NCBI GenBank assembly: GCA_036488875.1
Contig: DASXGW010000003.1
Span: forward strand, 172,316 to 236,315
Source of the DNA: Candidatus Baltobacteraceae bacterium
GTDB lineage: Bacteria; Vulcanimicrobiota; Vulcanimicrobiia; Vulcanimicrobiales; Vulcanimicrobiaceae
DNA length: 64,000 nucleotides
Direction of reading: 5' to 3'
The position numbers and the translations under genes were made by a program. Under the pieces are notes generated by a model. That model saw only the letters and a program-made list of their open reading frames with translations, made no database searches and had not been told where the DNA came from. Positions 18,706 through 27,441 of the stretch are shown here, piece by piece (the first letter of the stretch is position 1; every line of letters starts with the position of its first letter).

Positions 18706-19859
18706 TGCAGATACAGGATCTCATGCTCCCGTTTTTCGACGAGGAGCACCGCGCGTTTTACGGACGCGTTCGCGAATGGCTCAGCAAGAGCGACGTGCTC
18801 GACGACGAGCGCCGGCCCGAAGCGAGCGCGCGCGCGTGGGTGCGCGCGTTGGCGTCGGGCGAGGTGCTGCGCGCGTGCGTGCCCGATATGTATACCGGCC
18901 TGCGCACGGATCTCGACGTGCGCACGCTCTGTCTGGCGCGCGAGGCGCTCGCGTACCATTCGGCGATGGCGGACTTTGCGTTTGCGATGCAAGGCTTGGG
19001 TAGCGGCGCGCTGACGCTGTTCGGCAGCGCCGAGCTCAAAAAGCGCTATCTTCCGATGGTCGCCAACGGCCGCTGCGTGCCGGCGTTTGCCCTTTCCGAA
19101 CGCGAGGCGGGATCCGACGTTGCGGCAATTCGCACGCGCGCGGTTCTCAAAGACGGTACCTATACACTCGACGGCGAGAAGACCTGGATCTCCAACGCCG
19201 GCATCGCCGATCTGTACGTCGTCTTCGCGCGCACCAGCGACGACGGTTCGAAGGGGCTGACCGCGTTTGCGATCGATCCAACGTCGCCGGGATTTACCGT
19301 CGGCAAGCGCATCGACACGATCTCGCCGCACCCGCTGGGGACGCTCAGCTTCGAGCGGCTGCGCGTGGCGCCGTCGCAGCGCATCGGAAAGGAAGGTGAG
19401 GGCTTCAAAATTGCGATGGCTACGCTCGACGTGTTCCGCAGCACCGTCGGCGCCGCCGCACTGGGCTTCGCGCGCCGGGCGCTGGACGAATCGCTCGCGC
19501 ACGTCAAGAAACGCGAGCTCTTCGGAGCGCCGCTGGCTGCGCTGCAGTTGACGCAAGCGGCGATTGCGGAGATGGCGACCGACGTCGACGCCGCCGCCCT
19601 GCTGGTCTATCGGGCCGCGTGGACGAAGGACGCCGGAGCGCCGCGCATCACGCGCGAAGCCGCGATGGCGAAGTGGTTCGCGACCGAGGCGGCCGGGCGC
19701 GTCTGCGATCGCGCCGTACAGCTCTTCGGCGGTCGCGGCGTGACGCACGGCGAGATCGTGGAGCGGCTCTACCGCGACGTTCGCGCCTTACGCATTTACG
19801 AAGGAGCCAGCGAAATCCAACAACTGGTGATTGCCAAGCAGACGCTCGACGCGCAGTGA
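18705..19859 (+). CDS. Acyl-CoA dehydrogenase of the aromatic-CoA cluster
   Basis: The 384-residue flavoprotein shows the FAD-binding [19 protein letters not shown] and [16 protein letters not shown] blocks, [19 protein letters not shown], and the catalytic-base region [16 protein letters not shown]. Length and motif order are normal for the family. It begins with a TGATG overlap on the hydratase and ends with a GTGA overlap on the ligase, so its stoichiometry is tied to both. Within an anthraniloyl-CoA route it would oxidise a ring-derived cyclic acyl-CoA; this is inferred from context. Confidence 0.87.
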   Translation: MQIQDLMLPFFDEEHRAFYGRVREWLSKSDVLDDERRPEASARAWVRALASGEVLRACVPDMYTGLRTDLDVRTLCLAREALAYHSAMADFAFAMQGLGSGALTLFGSAELKKRYLPMVANGRCVPAFALSEREAGSDVAAIRTRAVLKDGTYTLDGEKTWISNAGIADLYVVFARTSDDGSKGLTAFAIDPTSPGFTVGKRIDTISPHPLGTLSFERLRVAPSQRIGKEGEGFKIAMATLDVFRSTVGAAALGFARRALDESLAHVKKRELFGAPLAALQLTQAAIAEMATDVDAAALLVYRAAWTKDAGAPRITREAAMAKWFATEAAGRVCDRAVQLFGGRGVTHGEIVERLYRDVRALRIYEGASEIQQLVIAKQTLDAQ

Positions 19860-21478
19860 AACTCAGCGCGCACGCCGACACCTTCGCCGAGGATAGGCTT
19901 CCGCGGCCCGAGCATATGCCGGAGCTGCTCTTCACCTTGCCCGAACTGCGTTATCCGCAGCGGATCAACGCGGCAGCGCACTTACTCGATCGCCACATCG
20001 CGGCAGGCAACGGGGAACGGCGCTGCATCGTCGCGCCGGGGCAGCCGTTCTGGACGTATGCCGAACTTGCGTCCAAGGCCAATCGCATCGCGCGCGTGCT
20101 CGTTGAAGATCTTGGCGTCGTGCCGGGAAATCGCGTGCTGTTGCGCGCGCCCAACAACCCGATGCTGGCGGCGTGTTGGCTCGGCGTGCTCAAAGCCGGA
20201 GCGATTGCGGTGACGACGATGCCGCTCTATCGTGCCAACGAACTGCGCTTCATGATGGAGAAGGCGCAGGTCAAGCTCGCGCTATGCGACGTGCGCCTGC
20301 GCGACGAACTCGCGGCCGCATGCGACGCGTCTGGCGGCGTTAGAACGCTGCATTTTGGCGGCGACGGGGACGAGCTCGAGTTTGCCATGCGCGACCGATC
20401 CGACGAGTTTCCGATCGTCGACACCGCCGCCGAGGACGTGGCGATGATCGCGTTTACCTCGGGAACCACCGGCGAGCCCAAAGCGGCGATGCACTACCAT
20501 CGCGACATTCTGGCCACGTGCGACTCGTACGGTGCGCGCGTGCTGCGGTCGCGACCGGACGATCTGTTTTGCGGCAGTCCGCCGTTGGCGTTTACGTTTG
20601 GGCTGGGCGGGTTGCTGCTCTTTCCGCTGGCTATCGGCGCGGCCACGCTTTTGCTCGAGCAGGCGGGTCCCGAGCATTTGATGCGCGGCATCGCCGAGCA
20701 CGGCGTGACAACGATCTTTACCGCGCCGATCGCCTATCGCGCGATGTGCGGGATGGTGGATCGCTGCAACGTTGGAACGCTGCGCACGTGCGTTTCGGCC
20801 GGCGAGACATTGCCCAAACCGGTTTGGGAGGCGTGGCGCGACAAAACCGGACTCAAAATCATGGACGGCATCGGCAGCACCGAGATGCTGCACATTTTTG
20901 TCGGGGCTCCGGTCGACGAAATCGTCGGCGGCTCGACGGGCCGCGCCGTACCGGGTTACGTGGCCGAAGTTCACGACGAAGACGGTAACCGCGTGTCCAA
21001 CGGCACCATCGGCCGGCTCGCCGTCAAAGGTCCGACGGGTTGTAAGTACCTGCAGGACGAGCGCCAAGCCAACTACGTGCAAAACGGTTGGAACTATCCC
21101 GGCGACGCGTACCGTATGGACGACGACGGCTACTGCTGGTACGTCGCGCGTACCGACGATATGATCGTCTCTGCCGGGTACAACATCTCCGGTCCCGAGG
21201 TAGAACAAGCACTCATCGCCCATGCCGACGTCAAAGAAGTCGCCGTCATCGGCAAGCCCGACCTCGAGAAAGAAACGCATATCGTCAAGGCGTTCATCGT
21301 GCTCGCCGACGGGTGCGCGGCCACCGAATGGAAGGCCGACGAGCTGCGCGAGTTTTGCAAGTCGCAGATCGCGCCGTTCAAAGCGCCGCGCGAGATCGAG
21401 TTCGTGCGCGAGCTGCCGCGAACGGAGACCGGAAAAGTCCAGCGGTATAAGCTCCGGCAGCAAGCAGCGATCGAATGA
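19856..21478 (+). CDS. abmG: Benzoate-CoA ligase family enzyme, probably 2-aminobenzoate-CoA ligase
   Basis: This 540-residue adenylate-forming enzyme has the AMP-binding P-loop IAFTSGTTGEPKAAMH, the DGIGSTEM A5 motif, the hinge-region YVARTDDMIVSAGYNISGPE and the C-terminal RTETGKVQR lysine. It belongs with benzoate/2-aminobenzoate-CoA ligases. The GTG start overlaps the dehydrogenase stop as GTGA and gives the usual pre-domain SAHADTFAEDRLP. Its presence with the fused monooxygenase/reductase is the main argument that the region handles anthranilate. Benzoate or salicylate cannot be excluded. Confidence 0.85.
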   Translation: MKLSAHADTFAEDRLPRPEHMPELLFTLPELRYPQRINAAAHLLDRHIAAGNGERRCIVAPGQPFWTYAELASKANRIARVLVEDLGVVPGNRVLLRAPNNPMLAACWLGVLKAGAIAVTTMPLYRANELRFMMEKAQVKLALCDVRLRDELAAACDASGGVRTLHFGGDGDELEFAMRDRSDEFPIVDTAAEDVAMIAFTSGTTGEPKAAMHYHRDILATCDSYGARVLRSRPDDLFCGSPPLAFTFGLGGLLLFPLAIGAATLLLEQAGPEHLMRGIAEHGVTTIFTAPIAYRAMCGMVDRCNVGTLRTCVSAGETLPKPVWEAWRDKTGLKIMDGIGSTEMLHIFVGAPVDEIVGGSTGRAVPGYVAEVHDEDGNRVSNGTIGRLAVKGPTGCKYLQDERQANYVQNGWNYPGDAYRMDDDGYCWYVARTDDMIVSAGYNISGPEVEQALIAHADVKEVAVIGKPDLEKETHIVKAFIVLADGCAATEWKADELREFCKSQIAPFKAPREIEFVRELPRTETGKVQRYKLRQQAAIE

Positions 21479-22116
21479 AGCCGCAGCGGGCGCTGCTCGT
21501 CGCGATCTTCGCCGCGGTCGGTGTGGGTTTCGCGGGCGGCCAGATCGCGCGCGCCGGCTTCCTCGCCATCGCGTGTTTCGTCGTGCTCATCGCGGTGTGG
21601 TGGCTGGTCGACCGGCGGTTCGAAGCGCAGCGCTGGTGGCGGCGCGCCGTCGATCCGATCGTGCTCGAGTCGCCGTTTGCCGAACCGTGGCGTGTCGCCG
21701 CGGGTGGCCCGGACCCCCGGCATAACCATCACCAAGGCGAGAGCGATCAATATTTCGCCTACGATTTTCTTCCCGTTGACGGCGGCGCCGGCGAGCGGCC
21801 GGTGCTGGCACCCTGCGACGGAACGATCGCGTGGACGCAAGAGCGGCACGACGACGCTTGGCTATCGATCGAGATGCAACGCGGGTTCGTGATCCTCGCG
21901 CAACTCGCGAAGGGCTCGATCGCTGTCCGCGTTGCCGATACCGTTGTTGCCGGCGTGAAGCTCGCGCAATGCGCGTCGCTGCACGTTCACGCGCAAGATC
22001 GCGCGCAAATGGCCGAGGGAATCGCGCAGGGAATTCCGATTGCGTTCATGGACGAGCGCGGCATCGCGCAGGTTCTCGAGTACGGCGACGTGCTCGATTC
22101 AGCTGGCAAGATGTAG
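21475..22116 (+). CDS. Membrane-anchored M23/LytM-like peptidase domain protein
   Basis: The 213-residue protein has two N-terminal hydrophobic segments (to about residue 48), then a lysostaphin-type domain. HNHHQGESDQYFAYDFLPV resembles the His-Asp zinc pair, VLAPCDGTIAW is the typical beta-strand after it, and HVHAQD supplies an HxH-like second site. The spacing is looser than in standard M23 peptidases, so activity is uncertain. Its ATG overlaps the stop of the CoA ligase (ATGA), which places a cell-wall-type protein at the end of a catabolic operon. Confidence 0.65.
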   Translation: MKPQRALLVAIFAAVGVGFAGGQIARAGFLAIACFVVLIAVWWLVDRRFEAQRWWRRAVDPIVLESPFAEPWRVAAGGPDPRHNHHQGESDQYFAYDFLPVDGGAGERPVLAPCDGTIAWTQERHDDAWLSIEMQRGFVILAQLAKGSIAVRVADTVVAGVKLAQCASLHVHAQDRAQMAEGIAQGIPIAFMDERGIAQVLEYGDVLDSAGKM

Positions 22117-22169
22117 GCGTTTTGTCCCAGACCGCAGGCAAGCAGGCCTCGTCACCGAAATGTTGCGCC

Positions 22170-22613
22170 GTGAAATTTTGGAGCCGCCTTTTATGCATGG
22201 GTTACTTGCTGTTTTGCTGCGCTTGCGCGGGCACGTCGCTGACCGACAAGAACGGCGCGAACGGTGAGGATTACCTGAAATCCACGCTTCCTCGCGTTAT
22301 GGGAACCTGGAGCGCCATTGACCTCGATAAAGAGGCCTCTCCAGAGCTTTACAAGGCGACACCGCGAACGCGAATGGAGTGGATGCTCGGAATTTTTCGA
22401 CGCAAGCTGGGACCCTTGAAATCGTTCACGGTGGCGAACTGGAACGTCAACGCCGGCTGGTACCCGCAGACCGGTCCAATTACGACCGAAGACTACGGAC
22501 TTAACGCGCGCTTCCAGAAGGGACCCGGAACGATTGAGATCGTCATTGCACATCAGCGAGGAGCCTGGAAGATCTCTGGCTTCAATATAAACTCCGACGA
22601 ACTCTTAAAGTAG
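22170..22613 (+). CDS. Small lipoprotein of unknown function
   Basis: A GTG at 22170 gives a 147-residue product with a positively charged, hydrophobic signal (MKFWSRLLCMGYLLFCCAC) ending in a cysteine-rich lipobox-like sequence. The mature part contains YLKSTLPRVMGTWSAIDLD and a C-terminal domain ending WKISGFNINSDELLK that looks like an NTF2-like or lipid-binding fold strand. The frame is open further upstream, so other starts are possible. Its TAG abuts the stop of the convergent VOC gene with no bases between. No family is certain. Confidence 0.55.
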   Translation: MKFWSRLLCMGYLLFCCACAGTSLTDKNGANGEDYLKSTLPRVMGTWSAIDLDKEASPELYKATPRTRMEWMLGIFRRKLGPLKSFTVANWNVNAGWYPQTGPITTEDYGLNARFQKGPGTIEIVIAHQRGAWKISGFNINSDELLK

Positions 22614-23276
22614 TTACCAGCGCAGCAGTAACGGTAGTTCTGGGCGTAAGTCGGCGCTCTCGCCTTTGACGGCGTGATCGAAGAACAGTTCCGCGACGTA
22701 GTCGTTCTCTTCGGCGAAGCTCGCTATGCCTAATCCCGCCGCCGTTCTGGCTCCGGGTGACTGAGCACCGCCCGGCGCCGCGATGCGCACGTGCGTGAGC
22801 TCGCGAAGGCCAAGCGGATGTTCGAGCGGCTCGCGCGCTTTTGCTTGCGGCGACGTCGCGAAGTTCACGTAGAGAAACTCCGGCTCGGTCAGCGGCGTCG
22901 CGAGCGCGATGCCGATCGCGACTTGCGACGGCAGATAGGGCGCGTGATAGGCCCACGTTGGAAAGGGCGGCGGTGCCTCGGCGTCGACCGGATCGTCGGG
23001 ACGCAGCGCGATGCCGAACGGACACGCGCCGTCGTGACGGCGTACCCAACGTTCCCACAGCCGCGTGCGAAACGCCGGCTCGGCGCGCGACGCACTGAGG
23101 TCGTCGACCCAAACGAGCTCGAGATAGGCGTTGTGAAAGAAGAACCGCCGATTGGCCGTGCCTTGTCCGTGATGTACGTTCGCGGAGCCTTCGAGCAGAC
23201 CGAGCGCCGTGAGTGCGTCGGCTTGCGGTGCGCCTGGGTCGCAGATCAACACGAAGTGGTCGAGCGCAGGCTTCAT
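22614..23276 (-). CDS. VOC/glyoxalase-like domain protein
   Basis: The 220-residue protein starts MKPALDHFVLICDPGAPQ, with a metal-ligand-type His, and continues with FFFHNAYLELVWVDD, the beta-alpha-beta pattern of the vicinal oxygen chelate superfamily (glyoxalase-like 3 group). It overlaps the RidA-like gene upstream by four bases (ATGA), so both come from the same transcript. VOC members include dioxygenases, isomerases and glyoxalases; the position beside aromatic-CoA genes suggests handling of a pathway intermediate, without proof. Confidence 0.7.
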   Translation of the reverse strand: MKPALDHFVLICDPGAPQADALTALGLLEGSANVHHGQGTANRRFFFHNAYLELVWVDDLSASRAEPAFRTRLWERWVRRHDGACPFGIALRPDDPVDAEAPPPFPTWAYHAPYLPSQVAIGIALATPLTEPEFLYVNFATSPQAKAREPLEHPLGLRELTHVRIAAPGGAQSPGARTAAGLGIASFAEENDYVAELFFDHAVKGESADLRPELPLLLRW

Positions 23277-23662
23277 TCCGGAAGGACTGCCGTCGCTTCG
23301 ATTTCGATCTTGGCGCCTTCTTCGAGCAGCGCCGCCACCTGCACGAGCGCCATCGCGGGATAATGCTCGCCGACGATTTTCTTGTAGCACGCGCCGAGCT
23401 CGCGTAAGCACGCACGGTACTCGTTCTTGTCGGTAATGTACCAGGTCAGCCGAACGAGGTGTTCGGGCTTGCCGCCCGCGGCCGCGAGGATGTCCATGAC
23501 GTTGCTGAGCGCTTGACACGCTTGGTCCAGGAAATCGTCGGAGACCAGCTGCAGCTGCTCGTCCCAGCCGATTTGGCCGGAGATGGCCAAGAATCGGCCC
23601 GTCGCGACGACGCCGTTGGAAAAGCCGCTGGGTCGCGGCCAGCCTTCAGGATTTATCTGCAC
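23273..23662 (-). CDS. RidA/YjgF-family protein lacking the catalytic arginine
   Basis: This 129-residue protein has RidA landmarks: FSNGVVATGRFLAISGQIGWDE, QACQALSNVMDILAAAGG and the C-terminal AKIEIEATAVLPE. In true RidA deaminases an Arg in the motif YPAR binds the substrate carboxylate. Here the motif is YPAMALVQV, with Met104 in that place, as in Rid subgroups thought not to hydrolyse amino-acid imines. A RidA-like gene is a usual member of 2-aminobenzoyl-CoA clusters, where the substrate is a CoA-bound enamine/imine without the same carboxylate, which would fit this change. Confidence 0.85.
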   Translation of the reverse strand: MQINPEGWPRPSGFSNGVVATGRFLAISGQIGWDEQLQLVSDDFLDQACQALSNVMDILAAAGGKPEHLVRLTWYITDKNEYRACLRELGACYKKIVGEHYPAMALVQVAALLEEGAKIEIEATAVLPE

Positions 23663-25115
23663 GCCGTAATGGTAGCGTCAACAACCCGGAAACCGCAAGA
23701 TTGACAACCAGCGCGTAGAGTGCAATGAAGCCGGTTAACGAGCCGCCGAACGCATGAATCGTGAAGTTCGAATTGAAGCCGGTCGCGTAGGCCATGGCAC
23801 AGCTTGCGATCAGGCCGCAGGCCCAACCCGCAAAAAGCGCCTTTGGATGAAGGGCGCGCGTCCACAAGCCCAGGACGAAGGCCGGGAAGATCTGGAGCAT
23901 CAGCGCGCCGCCGATCAGTTGAAAGTCGATGACGTACGGGACGCGCACGAAGAAGATCACTACAAGCGCCGCGGCGCACATCGCGAGCGTCAGCAGCTTC
24001 GCGACGCGCGTTTCGCCCGGCGGCCGCTGCGTCGAAAACTCCGCGAAGACGTTGCTGGCGAACAGATTCGCCGCGCCGATGCACATGATGGCTGCGGGAA
24101 CCAGCGCGCCGATCACCACCGCCGCATCGGCCACGCCGGCAAACCAGTCGGGAAAGAACTGCCGGAAGAGCAGCGGCACGACGTTGCTGGCGGCCGACTG
24201 CGGAACCTTGATGCCCGCTGCCAACGCGCAGTACCCCAGCAGCGCGAGCAATCCGAGCAGCAGCGAATAGATCGGTAAGAGCGCGGCATTGCGCCGCAGG
24301 ACTTCCTTGCTCTTGGCCGAGAGCACGCTGGTAATCGAGTGCGGATAGATGAACAGTGAGAGCGCGGAACCGAACGCCATCGTCGCGTACGTGAAGTACT
24401 GCGACGGCGTCAAGAAAATCGACGACGGTTTCGGGCGCGCGGCGAGCACTGCTTGCGACGCGGAAAACACGTGCGCCCAGCCGCCGAGCTTGGCTGGGAT
24501 CACGACGATCGCCGCAATGACGGTGACGTAAATGAGTGTGTCCTTCACGAATGCGATGAGCGCCGGCGCGCGCAGTCCGCTGGTGTACGTGTAGCCCGCA
24601 AGCAGCACGAACGCAATGGTGAGGGCGAAAAGTCCGTCGTGCGCCGCGAAGCCGCCGCCGATCTGCGCGAAGACCGTCTTCATTCCCGCCAACTGCAGCG
24701 CGATGTACGGCATCGCCGCAACGACGCCGGTCAGCGCGATGGCGACCTCCAGTGCGCGATCGTTATAGCGGTCGCGCACGAAATCGGCCGTCGTCAGATA
24801 GCCGCGCTCGCGCGCGATCCCCCAAAACCGCACCAAGACGACGAGGGCGACGGGATAAGCGATCGTCGCGTACGGAACGGCGAAGAAGCCTAGCGCGCCG
24901 ACGCCATAGACCAATGCGGGAACGGCGATGAACGTGTAGGCCGTATACAGATCGCCGCCCAGCAAAAACCACGACACGAGAGTGCCGAACCTGCGTCCGC
25001 CCAGCGCCCATTCCTCGATCGAGTTGAGGTTGGCGCCGCCCCAGCGAGCGGCGAGGAAGCCCATAATCGTGACGGCACCGACCAGTACCAGCAGAACGAT
25101 CGAACCGCTAGACAT
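23646..25115 (-). CDS. Sodium:solute symporter (SSS family), copy 2
   Basis: The 489-residue permease has about 13 hydrophobic segments and the landmarks EWALGGRRFGTLVSWFLLGGDLYTA, VRDRYNDRALEVAIA and YTSGLRAPALIAFVKD. It is a paralogue of the symporter at 3199-4647, and again follows a DUF3311 gene. Its position in a run with RidA- and VOC-type genes, beside the anthranilate-CoA genes, makes it the likely importer of the aromatic or carboxylic acid substrate. It overlaps the RidA-like gene by 17 bases. Confidence 0.87.
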   Translation of the reverse strand: MSSGSIVLLVLVGAVTIMGFLAARWGGANLNSIEEWALGGRRFGTLVSWFLLGGDLYTAYTFIAVPALVYGVGALGFFAVPYATIAYPVALVVLVRFWGIARERGYLTTADFVRDRYNDRALEVAIALTGVVAAMPYIALQLAGMKTVFAQIGGGFAAHDGLFALTIAFVLLAGYTYTSGLRAPALIAFVKDTLIYVTVIAAIVVIPAKLGGWAHVFSASQAVLAARPKPSSIFLTPSQYFTYATMAFGSALSLFIYPHSITSVLSAKSKEVLRRNAALLPIYSLLLGLLALLGYCALAAGIKVPQSAASNVVPLLFRQFFPDWFAGVADAAVVIGALVPAAIMCIGAANLFASNVFAEFSTQRPPGETRVAKLLTLAMCAAALVVIFFVRVPYVIDFQLIGGALMLQIFPAFVLGLWTRALHPKALFAGWACGLIASCAMAYATGFNSNFTIHAFGGSLTGFIALYALVVNLAVSGLLTLPLRRADKS

Positions 25116-25302
25116 CGCCCGCGTCCCGCGTGAGATAAACGACGAGTCCTAACAGACCGCCGGTAATTAACACCCAGAGCAGTTGATACCAATAGAAGAA
25201 CGGCATCCCGAAGAGCACCGGCTCGGGGCGATTGTAGAGAAACGGCAGCAGAAGTGCCACGAACGGCACGACGAGCAACCAATACGCCTTGCGCTTATTC
25301 AC
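25108..25302 (-). CDS. DUF3311 small membrane protein, partner of symporter copy 2
   Basis: This 64-residue protein has two hydrophobic segments (YWLLVVPFVALLLPFLYNR and FYWYQLLWVLITGGLLGLVVY) separated by a Pro/Gly loop, PEPVLFGMPF. That is the DUF3311 layout seen also at 4647-4835, although the sequences have diverged. It overlaps the symporter gene by eight bases and starts one base after the EamA gene ends, so the chain EamA-DUF3311-SSS-RidA-VOC is probably a single operon. Confidence 0.78.
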   Translation of the reverse strand: MNKRKAYWLLVVPFVALLLPFLYNRPEPVLFGMPFFYWYQLLWVLITGGLLGLVVYLTRDAGDV

Positions 25303-25303
25303 G

Positions 25304-26212
25304 CTATCGTTCCAACGGCATCGAGCGTTCCGCCCAAATCGCGCCTAGCGAGAACCGCCCGAAAATTGTCGCAAACGTCATTCCGGCCAAACAAATGCCG
25401 GCGCCGAGCAGCTGATGCGGCTCGAATCGTGCGTGCAGTATCAGCGTGCTGGCGATGCCGGCGACGATCGGTACGAGAAAGCCGAAGAGTCCCGCCCGCG
25501 CCGCACCGATCTTGGCGATGCCATAGTTCCACACCGGCCACGTCAAGACGATCGGGAAGACGACCGCGAAGGCAAACGGCCCCCAGACATTCCAGCCCAT
25601 CGTCAGCAAATCGGCGTGAAGTAATCGCGGAATGCCGGCCGGATAGAGCATCAGTCCGCCGATCGTCATCGTGATCGCGACCAGTGCGACGGGCGAATAC
25701 CGCCCAATCAGTCGCGCGGTGGCGACGTTGTAGCCGGCAAACGACACCGATGACAGCAGCGTGAGCAAGTCGCCGATGCGAAACGTCGCATGTCCGGCAA
25801 ACGCGCCTTCGAAAACCGCGATGCCGAGGAGCGCGACCGCAGCGCCGGCCCAGCGCAGCGCGCGAATTCGTTCGTGGCCGGTAAGCGCTAGGATCACTAA
25901 AGTGAATACGGGCGCGGTCGCGCCGAGCAGCGACGACGCAAACGCGCTGGTGTTGGCGAGTCCCAGCGTCCAGAGGTACTGATAGATGCCGTAGCCGCAG
26001 GCGGCGCACACCACGAGGGGGACGATGTCCTGGCGACGGACGTGGACGCGCTCCCCGGTCGCGTAGACCAGGCCGAACGCCAGCGGGGTCATGGCGAGGA
26101 AGCGCAGTGCCGTAAACGCGAGCGGATCTAAGTGCGCAAACGCGCCTTTCATCAGCACTACGTTGAGGCCCCAGCAGACGATTACGTAGAGCAAACCGCC
26201 GTAAACGAGCAC
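25304..26212 (-). CDS. EamA/DMT-family transporter
   Basis: The 302-residue membrane protein has ten predicted segments in two similar halves, each beginning with an EamA-type signature (WGLNVVLMKGAF...LRFLAMTPLAFG; second half FAGYNVATARLIG). Such proteins usually export amino acids or metabolites. The start is GTG at 26212. As the first gene of an operon with a symporter and RidA-like gene it may export or exchange a pathway-related amine or acid, but this is inference. Confidence 0.85.
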   Translation of the reverse strand: MLVYGGLLYVIVCWGLNVVLMKGAFAHLDPLAFTALRFLAMTPLAFGLVYATGERVHVRRQDIVPLVVCAACGYGIYQYLWTLGLANTSAFASSLLGATAPVFTLVILALTGHERIRALRWAGAAVALLGIAVFEGAFAGHATFRIGDLLTLLSSVSFAGYNVATARLIGRYSPVALVAITMTIGGLMLYPAGIPRLLHADLLTMGWNVWGPFAFAVVFPIVLTWPVWNYGIAKIGAARAGLFGFLVPIVAGIASTLILHARFEPHQLLGAGICLAGMTFATIFGRFSLGAIWAERSMPLER

Positions 26213-26367
26213 GAGCGGCGCTGTTCGTGGACGCGGTCAGAAAGGCCCGCGACGAGCAAACGCCTGGCTGCTGGGAAGGAGCGCCGAGCTGCCACAAGGT
26301 TCGTAGGGGACGCGGGGCTAACAGGCTTCCCCATAACCGAAGACTTCAATCAACGAAAGGGCGTGCA

Positions 26368-26736
26368 ATGTCGGTTTCCCAGCCTCCCTCGGACACCCCA
26401 TTCGGTCTTCAACCCAACGTCGCTGCAGGTCTTGCGTATCTGTTCGGCATCATCGGCGGCATCGTCATGCTCGTCGGCGGCGGCACGAACACGTTCGTGA
26501 AATGGGCCGCGGCGCAGTCGATCACGCTGTGGGGCGTATATATCGTCCTCGAGTTCGCGCTGATATTCTTGACCGGAATCGTGCACATTCTCGGCCTGAT
26601 TCTGCCGCTCATTGGATTGCTGTGGTTCGTCCTGTGGCTCTGGACGATGATCACCGCATTTCAGGGCAAAGAAGTTCGCGTTCCCGTGATCGCGGACTTG
26701 ACCACGAATATCTTCAAGACTGCACCCGCGACGTAG
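26368..26736 (+). CDS. DUF4870/Tic20-like membrane protein
   Basis: The 122-residue protein has three to four hydrophobic segments (VAAGLAYLFGIIGGIVMLVG, FVKWAAAQSITLWG, LIFLTGIVHILGLILPLIGL) ending with FQGKEVRVPVIADL, the usual DUF4870 close. The ATG is preceded at seven bases by AAAGGG, which decides this start over upstream codons in the same frame. The 155 bases upstream hold no other gene. Its role in the envelope is unknown. Confidence 0.82.
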   Translation: MSVSQPPSDTPFGLQPNVAAGLAYLFGIIGGIVMLVGGGTNTFVKWAAAQSITLWGVYIVLEFALIFLTGIVHILGLILPLIGLLWFVLWLWTMITAFQGKEVRVPVIADLTTNIFKTAPAT

Positions 26737-26742
26737 TCCGCG

Positions 26743-27432
26743 TTACGGCGACCAGGCGGACGGGGTTACCGCCTGACGCTGAATCTCCGTATGCCATACG
26801 TTTGCAGGTATGGTTGCGCCCGTTCGCTGGTTTTCATAGAGAACGTCGATGAGAGTCCCAGGCGCGGTGCCGTTCGGTACCGCGCCTCCATCATCTCCGG
26901 CGCCGGCCGGCGCTAACGCTTCCAGCGATTCGTCGAGCGTTCCGGTCAGCGCGGCGTACGGCGCAACGCGCCACGTTCGGAACGTCAGTCGCGCGTCGCG
27001 CGACGCGAGGATCGTTCCGCTCGCGCTCGATGCCTCGGCGGTGACGTCAGCGATGACGCGGCCTTCGGTTACGGCGTCGTTGTCTTGTTCGTAGATCGTG
27101 CAGCCGCCGCTGGGACAGGGCGACGCGGTTGCGGAGGCAAGCGAAAACGCAATCGTTGCTTTCGCTTGGAGCGCGCAGCCCGCGGTCGTGGCGATCGCGC
27201 ACGTCGCCGCCGGCGACGGCGCGACGGGAAGCGCGTCGCGCGGATCGGCTCCGGCCGCGATGGCGGCGGCGATGCTCTCGCGCGATTGAACCGTTGCGGA
27301 GGCGAGCTCCTGACGTACCGCGACGGCGGCTTCGCGCCGAAGCAGCCCTTGCGCGAGGGCGTGCGCGCCGTGAACGATGGTTTCCGACAGCGCCGTAAAC
27401 AGCACCAAGACGAAGAGCGTTCGCAGCAGCAT
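26743..27432 (-). CDS. Exported protein of a pseudopilin-type operon
   Basis: The 229-residue protein begins with a hydrophobic segment (LLRTLFVLVLFTALSETIV) with no prepilin glycine, followed by an amphipathic ALAQGLLRREAAVAVRQELASAT helix and an Ala/Thr/Ser-rich body. This resembles minor pseudopilin-like components whose leader has diverged, or an exported partner of the pilin-like gene that lies nine bases upstream. Two cysteine pairs in the middle may be disulphides. No family is recognised with confidence. Confidence 0.55.
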   Translation of the reverse strand: MLLRTLFVLVLFTALSETIVHGAHALAQGLLRREAAVAVRQELASATVQSRESIAAAIAAGADPRDALPVAPSPAATCAIATTAGCALQAKATIAFSLASATASPCPSGGCTIYEQDNDAVTEGRVIADVTAEASSASGTILASRDARLTFRTWRVAPYAALTGTLDESLEALAPAGAGDDGGAVPNGTAPGTLIDVLYENQRTGATIPANVWHTEIQRQAVTPSAWSP

Positions 27433-27441
27433 CGGAAGTTC

